From positions 1-9,441 of the forward strand of contig CAKJXT010000027.1 in assembly GCA_918219625.1 (NCBI GenBank): a stretch of 9,441 bases of DNA, read 5' to 3'. The notes under the pieces are model-generated. The model had not been told where the DNA came from, made no database searches, and saw only the letters and a list, made by a program, of their open reading frames with translations. Both the position numbers and the translations under genes were made by a program. This stretch comes from Bacilli bacterium. Lineage in GTDB: Bacteria > Bacillota_I > Bacilli_A > RF39 > UBA660. Shown one piece after another: positions 1-5,796 of this stretch. How positions within the stretch are numbered: position 1 is the first letter of the stretch; every line of letters begins with the position of its first letter.

Positions 1-20
1 ACCCTTCCTATTCTATAAAA

Positions 21-49
21 ATTATATCACGAAAAAATCATTTTTACAA
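21..49 (-). promoter_or_regulatory. Promoter reading out of the window towards a further minus-strand gene
   Basis: The minus strand shows TTGTAA (49-44, 4 of 6), a 17-nt spacer, and a consensus TATAAT (26-21) preceded by TGA (extended -10). An AGGAAGGG stretch at 9-2 could be a ribosome binding site for a start codon just beyond position 1. It directly follows the terminator at 52-110, which fits the start of a new transcription unit. Confidence 0.5.
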
Positions 50-51
50 AC

Positions 52-110
52 AAAAAAGACAGTAAACAATATAACTAGAAAGTACATAGAAATAATGTTT
101 ACCGTTTTTT
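52..110 (-). terminator. Terminator after the pilin-like pair, with T-runs on both strands
   Basis: CGGTAAACA (104-96 on the minus strand) pairs with TGTTTACTG (68-60) over 9 pairs, one of them G-T. The minus strand continues TCTTTTTT (59-52). On the plus strand the same stem is followed by six T (105-110), so it could stop transcription in either direction. The loop is long (27 nt), which lowers certainty. Confidence 0.6.
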
Positions 111-155
111 ATACATAATAATACATATTTATTATCATATAATACAACTAAATAA

Positions 156-395
156 TTATTGACATTGTGCTCTTAATCCACCTAAACTTACCGCTCCATT
201 TGGACTTGCTTGATAGTTTTGGTCAATTCCTTTACACATTCCAACACTTATATATCCACCAAGTTCTTGACAACAAGACTTGTCTTGAACACTATTCATT
301 AATCTTGGAATTAAAATAACACCTACTGCTGCTACAACACCAATTAATACAATTGTAATTACAGTTAAATTTGCTTCTCCTGCTGCTTCTTTCAT
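156..395 (-). CDS. Small pilin-like single-pass membrane protein (copy 2 of a tandem pair)
   Basis: A 79-residue paralogue of the preceding gene: head MKEAAGEANL, hydrophobic helix about 10-30 ending IPRLMNS, then a polar domain of about 45 residues. Cysteines at 41, 42 and 54 match the other copy exactly, and the fourth (78) again lies just before the C-terminus. GGxIS (46-50) and QNY (59-61) are also shared, but most other residues after 35 differ and the tail is shorter. The first 32 residues differ from the partner at only one position (Leu10 against Ile10). It is followed by a terminator, so the pair forms the end of a transcription unit. Possible roles are paired major and minor pilin-like subunits, or other small secreted surface proteins; I cannot decide from sequence. 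The AAGGTGGTG ribosome binding site is identical to that of copy 1. Confidence 0.8.
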   Translation of the reverse strand: MKEAAGEANLTVITIVLIGVVAAVGVILIPRLMNSVQDKSCCQELGGYISVGMCKGIDQNYQASPNGAVSLGGLRAQCQ

Positions 396-411
396 TTATT
401 ATCACCACCTT
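301..411 (-). repeat. Direct repeat, copy B: 5' block of the second pilin-like gene
   Basis: Partner of the block at 624-734. Of the four mismatches, three are synonymous (adjacent Val, Leu and Ile codons 16-18) and one changes residue 10. Such identity beside a strongly diverged 3' half suggests recent duplication followed by rapid tail change, or gene conversion limited to the head. Confidence 0.9.
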
Positions 412-428
412 ATCATATATTTATATTA

Positions 429-434
429 ATTATA
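429..434 (-). promoter_or_regulatory. Extended -10 promoter element before the second pilin-like gene
   Basis: The minus strand reads TGTTATAAT, a perfect TATAAT with the extended TGn. No good -35 is seen 16-18 nt upstream, where the sequence overlaps the end of the first gene (TAGTAT). Transcription would begin near 422, about 27 nt before the ATG at 395. The second copy may thus be transcribed both from here and by readthrough. Confidence 0.45.
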
Positions 435-454
435 ACACATTTTTCATTAAAATA

Positions 455-718
455 CTAGTCTGCCATACAAGCACTAAATCTATCACTGTTTTTAAAACTT
501 TCACTTCCAAGTACAAAATTTGAATTAAATTCTCCTGTAGTATAATTTTGTGTTACACAATATTTTCCACTGATAATTCCACCATGATCAGTACAACATG
601 CTTTTGCCTTTGTGTTATTCAATAATCTTGGAATTAAAATAACACCTACTGCTGCTACAACACCTATTAGGACAATTGTAATTACAGTTATATTTGCTTC
701 TCCTGCTGCTTCTTTCAT
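455..718 (-). CDS. Small pilin-like single-pass membrane protein (copy 1 of a tandem pair)
   Basis: An 87-residue protein with a short N-terminus (MKEAAGEAN), one long hydrophobic helix (about 10-30) ending IPRLLNN, and a small polar domain of about 55 residues. Cysteines sit at 41, 42, 54 and 84, which could form two disulfides outside the cell. The short head, Gly6-Glu7 near the membrane segment and a single N-terminal helix resemble type IV, Tad/Flp or pseudopilin subunits. However, the canonical Glu at +5 after a cleavage Gly is not present, so pilin is a likeness and not an identification. It is a paralogue of the next gene: codons 1-32 are nearly identical and the rest is diverged apart from the CC, GG, Cys54 and QNY positions. 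AAGGTGGTG ends 7 nt before the ATG, an excellent ribosome binding site, and a strong promoter precedes it; high expression is expected. No assembly ATPase, peptidase or platform gene is in view. Confidence 0.8.
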   Translation of the reverse strand: MKEAAGEANITVITIVLIGVVAAVGVILIPRLLNNTKAKACCTDHGGIISGKYCVTQNYTTGEFNSNFVLGSESFKNSDRFSACMAD

Positions 719-734
719 TTATTATCACCACCTT
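624..734 (-). repeat. Direct repeat, copy A: 5' block of the first pilin-like gene
   Basis: These 111 bases match 301-411 at 107 positions when aligned without gaps. The block covers the ribosome binding site, the start codon and the codons for the N-terminus and membrane helix. Similarity stops abruptly just upstream of the ribosome binding site and fades inside the coding region after the helix. Confidence 0.9.
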
Positions 735-751
735 TACCCTACCCTAAATCC

Positions 752-780
752 ATTTTATCATTAAAGAAGAAAAATGTAAA
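752..780 (-). promoter_or_regulatory. Strong promoter of the first pilin-like gene
   Basis: On the minus strand: -35 TTTACA (780-775, 5 of 6 to TTGACA), an exact 17-nt spacer, and -10 TAAAAT (757-752, 5 of 6 to TATAAT) preceded by TGA, which gives the extended -10 TGn. Transcription would start near 745, leaving a leader of about 27 nt with the ribosome binding site at 726-734. This is the best housekeeping-type promoter in the window. Confidence 0.7.
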
Positions 781-815
781 TAACATTTAAAAAATTAATG
801 AAATTATTTAAAATA

Positions 816-3242
816 TTATTTATTTTTTTTAATATACCTAAAGTACAAAATATAGACTAAAAAAATTAAAAAAGAAATAATGCTTAACAAAATACCTAAA
901 TAAAAACCAGGTTGTACATAACTAATTTCTATACTATGACTACCTTGAGATAAATCAATTCCGACAAATGTATCTAACACTTTAAAATAATCAGTTTTTT
1001 TGCCATCAACACATATATTATATCCATTAACATAAGGAATAGTTAACATCATTATTCCACCCTTTGTTGATATATTACCAATAATTTTATTATTATAAAT
1101 TTTATAATCCAATTGTTCTTTTATATATTTATTAACATCTAAACTAAATTTATTATAATCAAAATAAAAAACTTTAAAATATGATAAATTATGTTGACTA
1201 TAAACCTTAAATTTTAAAACATAATCATTAATATAATTTTCAAAAATTAAAAAATTATTAGAAGCACTTAACAAATTTTTATTATTCAATTGAATATCAA
1301 GATTCGATATACCAGGATAATAAATAAAAAAGTTGTGTGGGTCACTAATTACCGCACTATAACCATCATCAGTAAGATTAATATCATAAGGATTATAATA
1401 ATTATGATTATTACCTAATATACAATTAAATACCTCTTGATCAAAATTAATAGAAAAATCTATATTATTGCACTTATCATTTATAACATACCCTAAACTT
1501 AGTGCATTAGGATTACTATAAACATAAAAAGTTTGATTATTATAATTTATAGATTCTAACAAATCATAATTATTAAGTATGCTATCAGAAACAATATATT
1601 TTATACCTAATAAAGAATCAAGAGTATAAATCCCTTTTGAATAAACAAAGATATTATCATCCGCATCATCAACATAGGACATTTTAGAAAGAAATTTTTT
1701 TGAATTACTATTTGAAGTTGATAAAAAACTGCTAATGCCACTATAACCAATCAATAAAGAATCATTAAGAGAGGAAGAGTTAAAAAATACAATTCTACCG
1801 TCATTAAAATATTTTTGATCAATCTCCGAATAAAAATCATGACTCAAAATAGAAGCATCATTTTTTTTATAATTATTAAAAATTAAAAATGTATTAAAAA
1901 AGCTATCAACAAACAACATTATAGTAAAGAGTATACATCTAAAATTCTTATTTTTTAAAAACAAAACAACAATATATAAAATTAAAAATAAAAAAGTAAT
2001 AAATATATTAATAAACGATAACGAACTATAATAATTTGAAAACAAAGATAAAATAACAAAATAAAATGAAATCAAAAAATATATTGATAAAAAGATAATA
2101 ATATATTTTTTACTAATGTTAAGATTAAGATAAGACTTATATGCAACGTTAATAAGAAAAAAACATAATAGAAAACTATATCTATAACAATAATAAGACG
2201 GCTTAGAAAATAAATGCCAAAAATAATTAAAAGGAAAAATAAAACACGGTAAAATTAACATTATTATAAAGAATAAAGTTAAAAATTTTTCTTTTTTATC
2301 AATTGCATTATTAGTTAAATAAATATATACCAGAGGGATAGTAACAATCCCACAATACACATTCATACTACTATAATTGACAATATCAGATGTATTAATA
2401 GCGCCAATATATGACCTAGAAAACAAATCAAAAAAATTAAAATTAAAAGTCATTATATCACTAAAGCTTAATCCTCTGGAGTAAGATATAGATTCTAAAA
2501 AACAAGGAATTAATAAAAAAGAACACATAAATCCACACAATAATGATGAAAAAATAAAGATTTTACACAATTTAAATATCTTAACTTTATCCTTTTTCAA
2601 ATCGTATTTTAATAAAATCTCATATATAAAATACATTACACAAAAAATACATAACATATAAGCCAAATAATAATTTGAAAAAATACTAATGAAAAGAAAT
2701 AAAATATAAATAAAAGGAGAATTCTTTTCAATAATTTTATCAATGCCAAATATAACAATAGGCGCCAGCATCACAACATCTAACCACATTATATTAATAT
2801 AATAATTTAAATTATACCCCATAAAAGCATAGCACAAACTAAATGCCAATATAACAAAATTATTACTTTTAAATTTATGACTCAGATAAAAATACATTGA
2901 AAAACCACAAAAACTAATTTTAATAATAACTAACAGAGCAAAAAATAAGGAAAAATCAGAAGATTTAAAAAAACACAAAAACAAATTAAAAAAACTAGAT
3001 AAATAATAAAAATATGTTCCATACATTGTTTCTCCTAAATTTTTATTAAAATTAAAAAATAAACTTTCATTTCCATTTAATAATCTTTTAAGAAAACCAA
3101 AAAGAGGATAATATTGTGAATACATATCACCATAAATAATTGTCTTAGTTTTAAAATAATTATTAAGAAAAAAAACGATAAGTAAAAAACAAAATGGAAT
3201 ACAAAAAGATAATAAATAAAAATAACTTCTTTTTTTATTCAT
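816..3242 (-). CDS. YfhO-family polytopic membrane protein (GT-C-like glycosyltransferase)
   Basis: An 808-residue protein close to the length of Bacillus subtilis YfhO (about 860). After the first helix (about 8-27) the first outer loop contains IIYGDMYSQYYPLF (35-48), the family DxxxQY motif; the Asp is the candidate catalytic residue. NLGETMYGTYFYYLSSFFNLFL follows, also typical of YfhO. A dozen or so helices fill the region to about residue 450, then a large extracytoplasmic domain of roughly 320 residues and a final helix near 778-800. In Bacillus and Listeria relatives YfhO is linked to glycosylation of lipoteichoic acid together with a CsbB-type transferase and a GtcA-type flippase; neither partner is in this window. 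By inference it decorates a wall polymer or surface protein. AGGTG lies 4 nt before the ATG. The gene is extremely AT-rich (7 G+C in the 60 bases 2041-2100) and rich in Phe, Tyr, Asn and Ile. Confidence 0.9.
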   Translation of the reverse strand: MNKKRSYFYLLSFCIPFCFLLIVFFLNNYFKTKTIIYGDMYSQYYPLFGFLKRLLNGNESLFFNFNKNLGETMYGTYFYYLSSFFNLFLCFFKSSDFSLFFALLVIIKISFCGFSMYFYLSHKFKSNNFVILAFSLCYAFMGYNLNYYINIMWLDVVMLAPIVIFGIDKIIEKNSPFIYILFLFISIFSNYYLAYMLCIFCVMYFIYEILLKYDLKKDKVKIFKLCKIFIFSSLLCGFMCSFLLIPCFLESISYSRGLSFSDIMTFNFNFFDLFSRSYIGAINTSDIVNYSSMNVYCGIVTIPLVYIYLTNNAIDKKEKFLTLFFIIMLILPCFIFPFNYFWHLFSKPSYYCYRYSFLLCFFLINVAYKSYLNLNISKKYIIIFLSIYFLISFYFVILSLFSNYYSSLSFINIFITFLFLILYIVVLFLKNKNFRCILFTIMLFVDSFFNTFLIFNNYKKNDASILSHDFYSEIDQKYFNDGRIVFFNSSSLNDSLLIGYSGISSFLSTSNSNSKKFLSKMSYVDDADDNIFVYSKGIYTLDSLLGIKYIVSDSILNNYDLLESINYNNQTFYVYSNPNALSLGYVINDKCNNIDFSINFDQEVFNCILGNNHNYYNPYDINLTDDGYSAVISDPHNFFIYYPGISNLDIQLNNKNLLSASNNFLIFENYINDYVLKFKVYSQHNLSYFKVFYFDYNKFSLDVNKYIKEQLDYKIYNNKIIGNISTKGGIMMLTIPYVNGYNICVDGKKTDYFKVLDTFVGIDLSQGSHSIEISYVQPGFYLGILLSIISFLIFLVYILYFRYIKKNK

Positions 3243-3287
3243 TACACACCTGCTTTCAAAAATATTAATTAAATCCGATATTACAAA

Positions 3288-4865
3288 TTAATAAATTTGC
3301 TTACGATGATTTACAAAAAAAGTAAATGCAAACAAAATAAAACCAAATACACTCACATATTTACTATATTTATATATACTAGTTCCAGAATACATAACTC
3401 TAAAATCATTGGTATTTGAATCAATTTTAACATTAACCAACCCTCGTTCGGATTTTGAAACTGGAAAACATTTTTCGGAATTACATGCTGTATACCCCCT
3501 ATAATAAATTAAAGGAAGTTCAACTGAATCAACATTGTTTATAATATCAACAATCAATATATCAGAATCTTTTTTATAGATTATATCATTATTGACATAA
3601 TTCTTAATAACAGAAAAATCAAAGTTCCTAGGCAAATATTCTCCCAACATTATTTCATCTTTAATTGGTTCTTTTATATATAAATCAAACATAAAAAGAA
3701 AAGAATTAAACATAAAAATTATACCTATATAAATAAAGCAGATCTTTATAAAATTACCAAAATTTAAATATTTGAATAAAGTTGAGAAACCAATTATAAA
3801 AAGAACCGAAGAAATAATATAAAATCTCCAAGGAAATTGAATGACACTAAACAATTTATAAATTATATCAACCTTCCAAACAAGTTTAATAGAAACAAAT
3901 ACTGTTGCTATGGTACATAAAAATAAAATACTTAAAAGAAATTTATCAGATTTAATTAACTTAAAATATTTAATAAAACTAATATAATAAATAATACCGA
4001 TACCAGCAATATATACATAATTAGTAATAAGATTATATGGAACATCTAAAAAAAGAAAATAAATAGGAATAATATTTTCAAATATTTTTCTATGAGCATC
4101 TATTCTAAAACTATCAAAAAATAATTGTTCAATCATTGGCAACCAAAAATGAATAGTTACAACCATAGCTAATAATATATATAAAAATAAAAATCTTAAT
4201 CTTGATTTATCCTTTAAACACTTAATATTAAAAAGCATAAACAAAACAGAAAAAAAACACATCAAATAAAAACTAATTACATGAGAAAAACATAAGCCAC
4301 TTAAGCCTATAGTTAAATAATATCCTTTTCTAGATTCACCAAAAAATAATTCATATAACCCCAATACAACTAAAGGAGAAAAAACAAAAGAAATCATCTC
4401 ACCAAGTGCTCCCCTAGAAACAAAATCAATAAGTCTATAATTACATAATGCATATAAAAACATAGAAACATAAGCGCATTTCTTTTCATTAGTAATTCTA
4501 TAAACACATAAATACATTGTATATATAGAAAAAGCATTAATAATTAAAAGAAAAATCTTTAATGATACAATTATATCTACCCCTAAATAATTTAGAAATG
4601 CAGGAATATATAAGAACAAATCAGGATAAAACAATCCATTACCATACCCAAAGCCATTCAAATAATTAAAATATACAGGAACATATTTGCCAATTTTTAT
4701 ATTATCAACCATAGCCATTATTCTATGCAAATGAAAACTCATGTCATCGCCAGCAAGAATTCCAGTATGAAAAATATTTATTGAAGATAGCAACGTTAAA
4801 ACAAGAAAAAATAATGCAAAGAAAAATCTATTTGAATTAATTTTTTCATATATCTTTCTAATCAT
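3288..4865 (-). CDS. Polytopic GT-C-type membrane protein (PTPS_related / YfhO-like), probable glycosyltransferase
   Basis: With the ATG at 4865 this is 525 residues. About the first 390 form many hydrophobic segments. The first extracytoplasmic loop carries ILAGDDMSFHLHR (36-48) and, further on, FGYGNGLFYPDLFLYIP (72-88). This is the signature of the membrane-protein family labelled 6-pyruvoyl-tetrahydropterin synthase related, which has nothing to do with pterins and resembles GT-C glycosyltransferases; the acidic pair D40-D41 would sit where GT-C enzymes hold catalytic Asp. A beta-rich C-terminal domain of about 100 residues (with YYRGYTACNS and a CNSEKC cysteine pair) precedes a last helix. 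It probably transfers a sugar from a lipid carrier to an envelope polymer or protein on the outer face; donor and acceptor are unknown. It lies about 49 nt after trmL and 45 nt before the YfhO-family gene, with no strong terminator between. Base composition is much poorer in GC than the genes upstream. Confidence 0.8.
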   Translation of the reverse strand: MIRKIYEKINSNRFFFALFFLVLTLLSSINIFHTGILAGDDMSFHLHRIMAMVDNIKIGKYVPVYFNYLNGFGYGNGLFYPDLFLYIPAFLNYLGVDIIVSLKIFLLIINAFSIYTMYLCVYRITNEKKCAYVSMFLYALCNYRLIDFVSRGALGEMISFVFSPLVVLGLYELFFGESRKGYYLTIGLSGLCFSHVISFYLMCFFSVLFMLFNIKCLKDKSRLRFLFLYILLAMVVTIHFWLPMIEQLFFDSFRIDAHRKIFENIIPIYFLFLDVPYNLITNYVYIAGIGIIYYISFIKYFKLIKSDKFLLSILFLCTIATVFVSIKLVWKVDIIYKLFSVIQFPWRFYIISSVLFIIGFSTLFKYLNFGNFIKICFIYIGIIFMFNSFLFMFDLYIKEPIKDEIMLGEYLPRNFDFSVIKNYVNNDIIYKKDSDILIVDIINNVDSVELPLIYYRGYTACNSEKCFPVSKSERGLVNVKIDSNTNDFRVMYSGTSIYKYSKYVSVFGFILFAFTFFVNHRKQIY

Positions 4866-4871
4866 ACTTTT

Positions 4872-4879
4872 CACCATCC
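4872..4879 (-). promoter_or_regulatory. Ribosome binding site favouring the inner start of the GT-C gene
   Basis: GGATGGTG on the minus strand ends 6 nt before the ATG at 4865. The ATG at 4877, four codons upstream in the same frame, lies inside this site and has no site of its own, so the product is more likely MIRKIYEK than MVKSMIRK. Confidence 0.6.
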
Positions 4880-4910
4880 ACTATATACTAAAAACATAAA
4901 ATATTACTAT

Positions 4911-4932
4911 AGACTATCTCTCAAGATAGTCT
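4911..4932 (-). terminator. Perfect hairpin across the trmL stop codon; weak or partial terminator
   Basis: AGACTATCT pairs with AGATAGTCT over 9 perfect pairs with a 4-nt loop. The TAG stop (4916-4914) is inside the stem. On the minus strand only a broken T-rich stretch follows (ATAGTAATATTTTATG), so full termination is doubtful. It may protect the 3' end, attenuate transcription into the two membrane-protein genes, or reflect the coding sequence by chance. Confidence 0.35.
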
Positions 4933-5420
4933 TTTCCTTTAAATGGTTCATCAAATAATAAATCCCTATAATTTTGTTGACGTAAAACTTCAAATACACC
5001 AACAGCTACCGAATTGGATAAATTAAGAGCCCTTATATTATCATTCATAGGAATTCTCATACACCTATCTAAATGATCTTTTAGAATCTCTTTAGGTATA
5101 CCTGTACTCTCCTTACCAAACACTAAATAAATATTAGAATTAACATCAGAAAAATCAAAAGAAGTATGAGGTTTATGACCATATCTAGTAAAAAAATAAA
5201 ACTCACCATCATTCTTACTCATAAACTCATCAAAACTTGAATAAACTTTATAATTGCAATGCTCAATATAATTAACACCACTTCTCTTAATATGAGCATC
5301 ATCTAATTTAAACCCAAGCGGCTCAATTAAATGAAGCATTACCCCAGTTCCAGCACAAGTTCTCATAATATTTCCAGTATTTTGAGGAATCTCAGGCTCA
5401 TACAAAACAACATTAATCAT
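4914..5420 (-). CDS. trmL: tRNA (cytidine(34)-2'-O)-methyltransferase TrmL
   Basis: SPOUT-class enzyme that transfers a methyl group from S-adenosylmethionine to the 2'-OH of the wobble nucleotide (C34 or cmnm5U34) of tRNA-Leu isoacceptors, in the cytoplasm. The 168-residue product is near the usual 150-170 residues for the family and needs no separate RNA-binding domain. Motif 1 is PEIPQNTGNIMRTC (9-22), the knot segment is LVFGKESTGIP (99-109), and the C-terminal cofactor loop is RIPM followed by RALNLSNSVAVGVFEVLRQ (122-148). These are near-exact family signatures. The ATG at 5420 is chosen over an in-frame TTG at 5426, because AAAGGAGA lies 7 nt before the ATG and only 1 nt before the TTG. 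It overlaps the preceding membrane-protein gene by 8 nt (ATGATTAA) and is probably translated by coupling. Its presence here looks like ordinary housekeeping carriage. Confidence 0.96.
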   Translation of the reverse strand: MINVVLYEPEIPQNTGNIMRTCAGTGVMLHLIEPLGFKLDDAHIKRSGVNYIEHCNYKVYSSFDEFMSKNDGEFYFFTRYGHKPHTSFDFSDVNSNIYLVFGKESTGIPKEILKDHLDRCMRIPMNDNIRALNLSNSVAVGVFEVLRQQNYRDLLFDEPFKGKDYLER

Positions 5421-5796
5421 GAACAATCTCCTTTATCTTTCCATCCTTAAAAACAATATAAAATGGAACACTATCCTTACTAATATTATAACTATAACCA
5501 AAATCAGATATTAATCTATTTAAATTACCACTACTAATCTTATCTGAATCAATAAATAATACCTCTTCACTACCAGAAGAAAAAGAAGGACCGACATATA
5601 TTTTAAATGAAGAATGTTCCAAACTATAATTATAAACATTATCATACAAAATCTTATATTTAGAACTAATTAACTCATTATATAATCCAGTATCATTTGC
5701 CCTAATAGACTTCTTATATATATCAGATATATATATAACAAATAAAACAGTAACCAAATAAACAACAATTAAAATATACTTCTTATCTAATTTCAT
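5413..5796 (-). CDS. Small single-pass membrane protein, possibly a degenerate thioredoxin-like fold
   Basis: No family recognised with confidence. The 127-residue product has a short positive N-terminus (MKLDKK), one membrane helix (about 7-24) and a probable extracytoplasmic domain (about 25-127). The domain shows a strand-like VLFID stretch (near 79-83) and a C-terminal VPFYIVFKDGKIKEI. That segment resembles the cis-proline and following strand of thioredoxins, as in the TPTTVFFKDGE of the nearby lipoprotein. There is no cysteine pair, so if the fold is right it is not redox-active. This is a by-eye inference needing structure prediction. The start at 5796 has AGAGG 6 nt upstream and lies inside the AAA+ gene (14-nt overlap); its end overlaps trmL by 8 nt. 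The coupling suggests a matched expression level with the ATPase. Confidence 0.75.
   Translation of the reverse strand: MKLDKKYILIVVYLVTVLFVIYISDIYKKSIRANDTGLYNELISSKYKILYDNVYNYSLEHSSFKIYVGPSFSSGSEEVLFIDSDKISSGNLNRLISDFGYSYNISKDSVPFYIVFKDGKIKEIVHD
5428..5435 (-). promoter_or_regulatory. Ribosome binding site deciding the trmL start
   Basis: The minus strand reads AAAGGAGA, then 7 nt (ATTGTTC), then ATG at 5420. A TTG at 5426 in the same frame would leave no spacer, so the shorter protein MINVVLYEPEIPQN is the likely product. Confidence 0.75.

Noticed and set aside
156..718. The two small genes as lanthipeptide- or other RiPP-type precursors (constant leader, variable core with cysteines)
   Set aside because: The constant part is a long membrane helix, unlike a soluble leader; there is no modification enzyme or peptide exporter in the window.
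719..815. A terminator between the YfhO-family gene and the pilin-like genes
   Set aside because: Only very short AT hairpins (such as TAAT/ATTA) occur before the T-rich stretch; not enough to call, although the strong promoter following suggests a unit boundary.
4877..4914. A separate promoter for the two GT-C genes
   Set aside because: The short gap has TATA-like strings but no -35/-10 pair at proper spacing; in DNA this AT-rich such strings are expected by chance.
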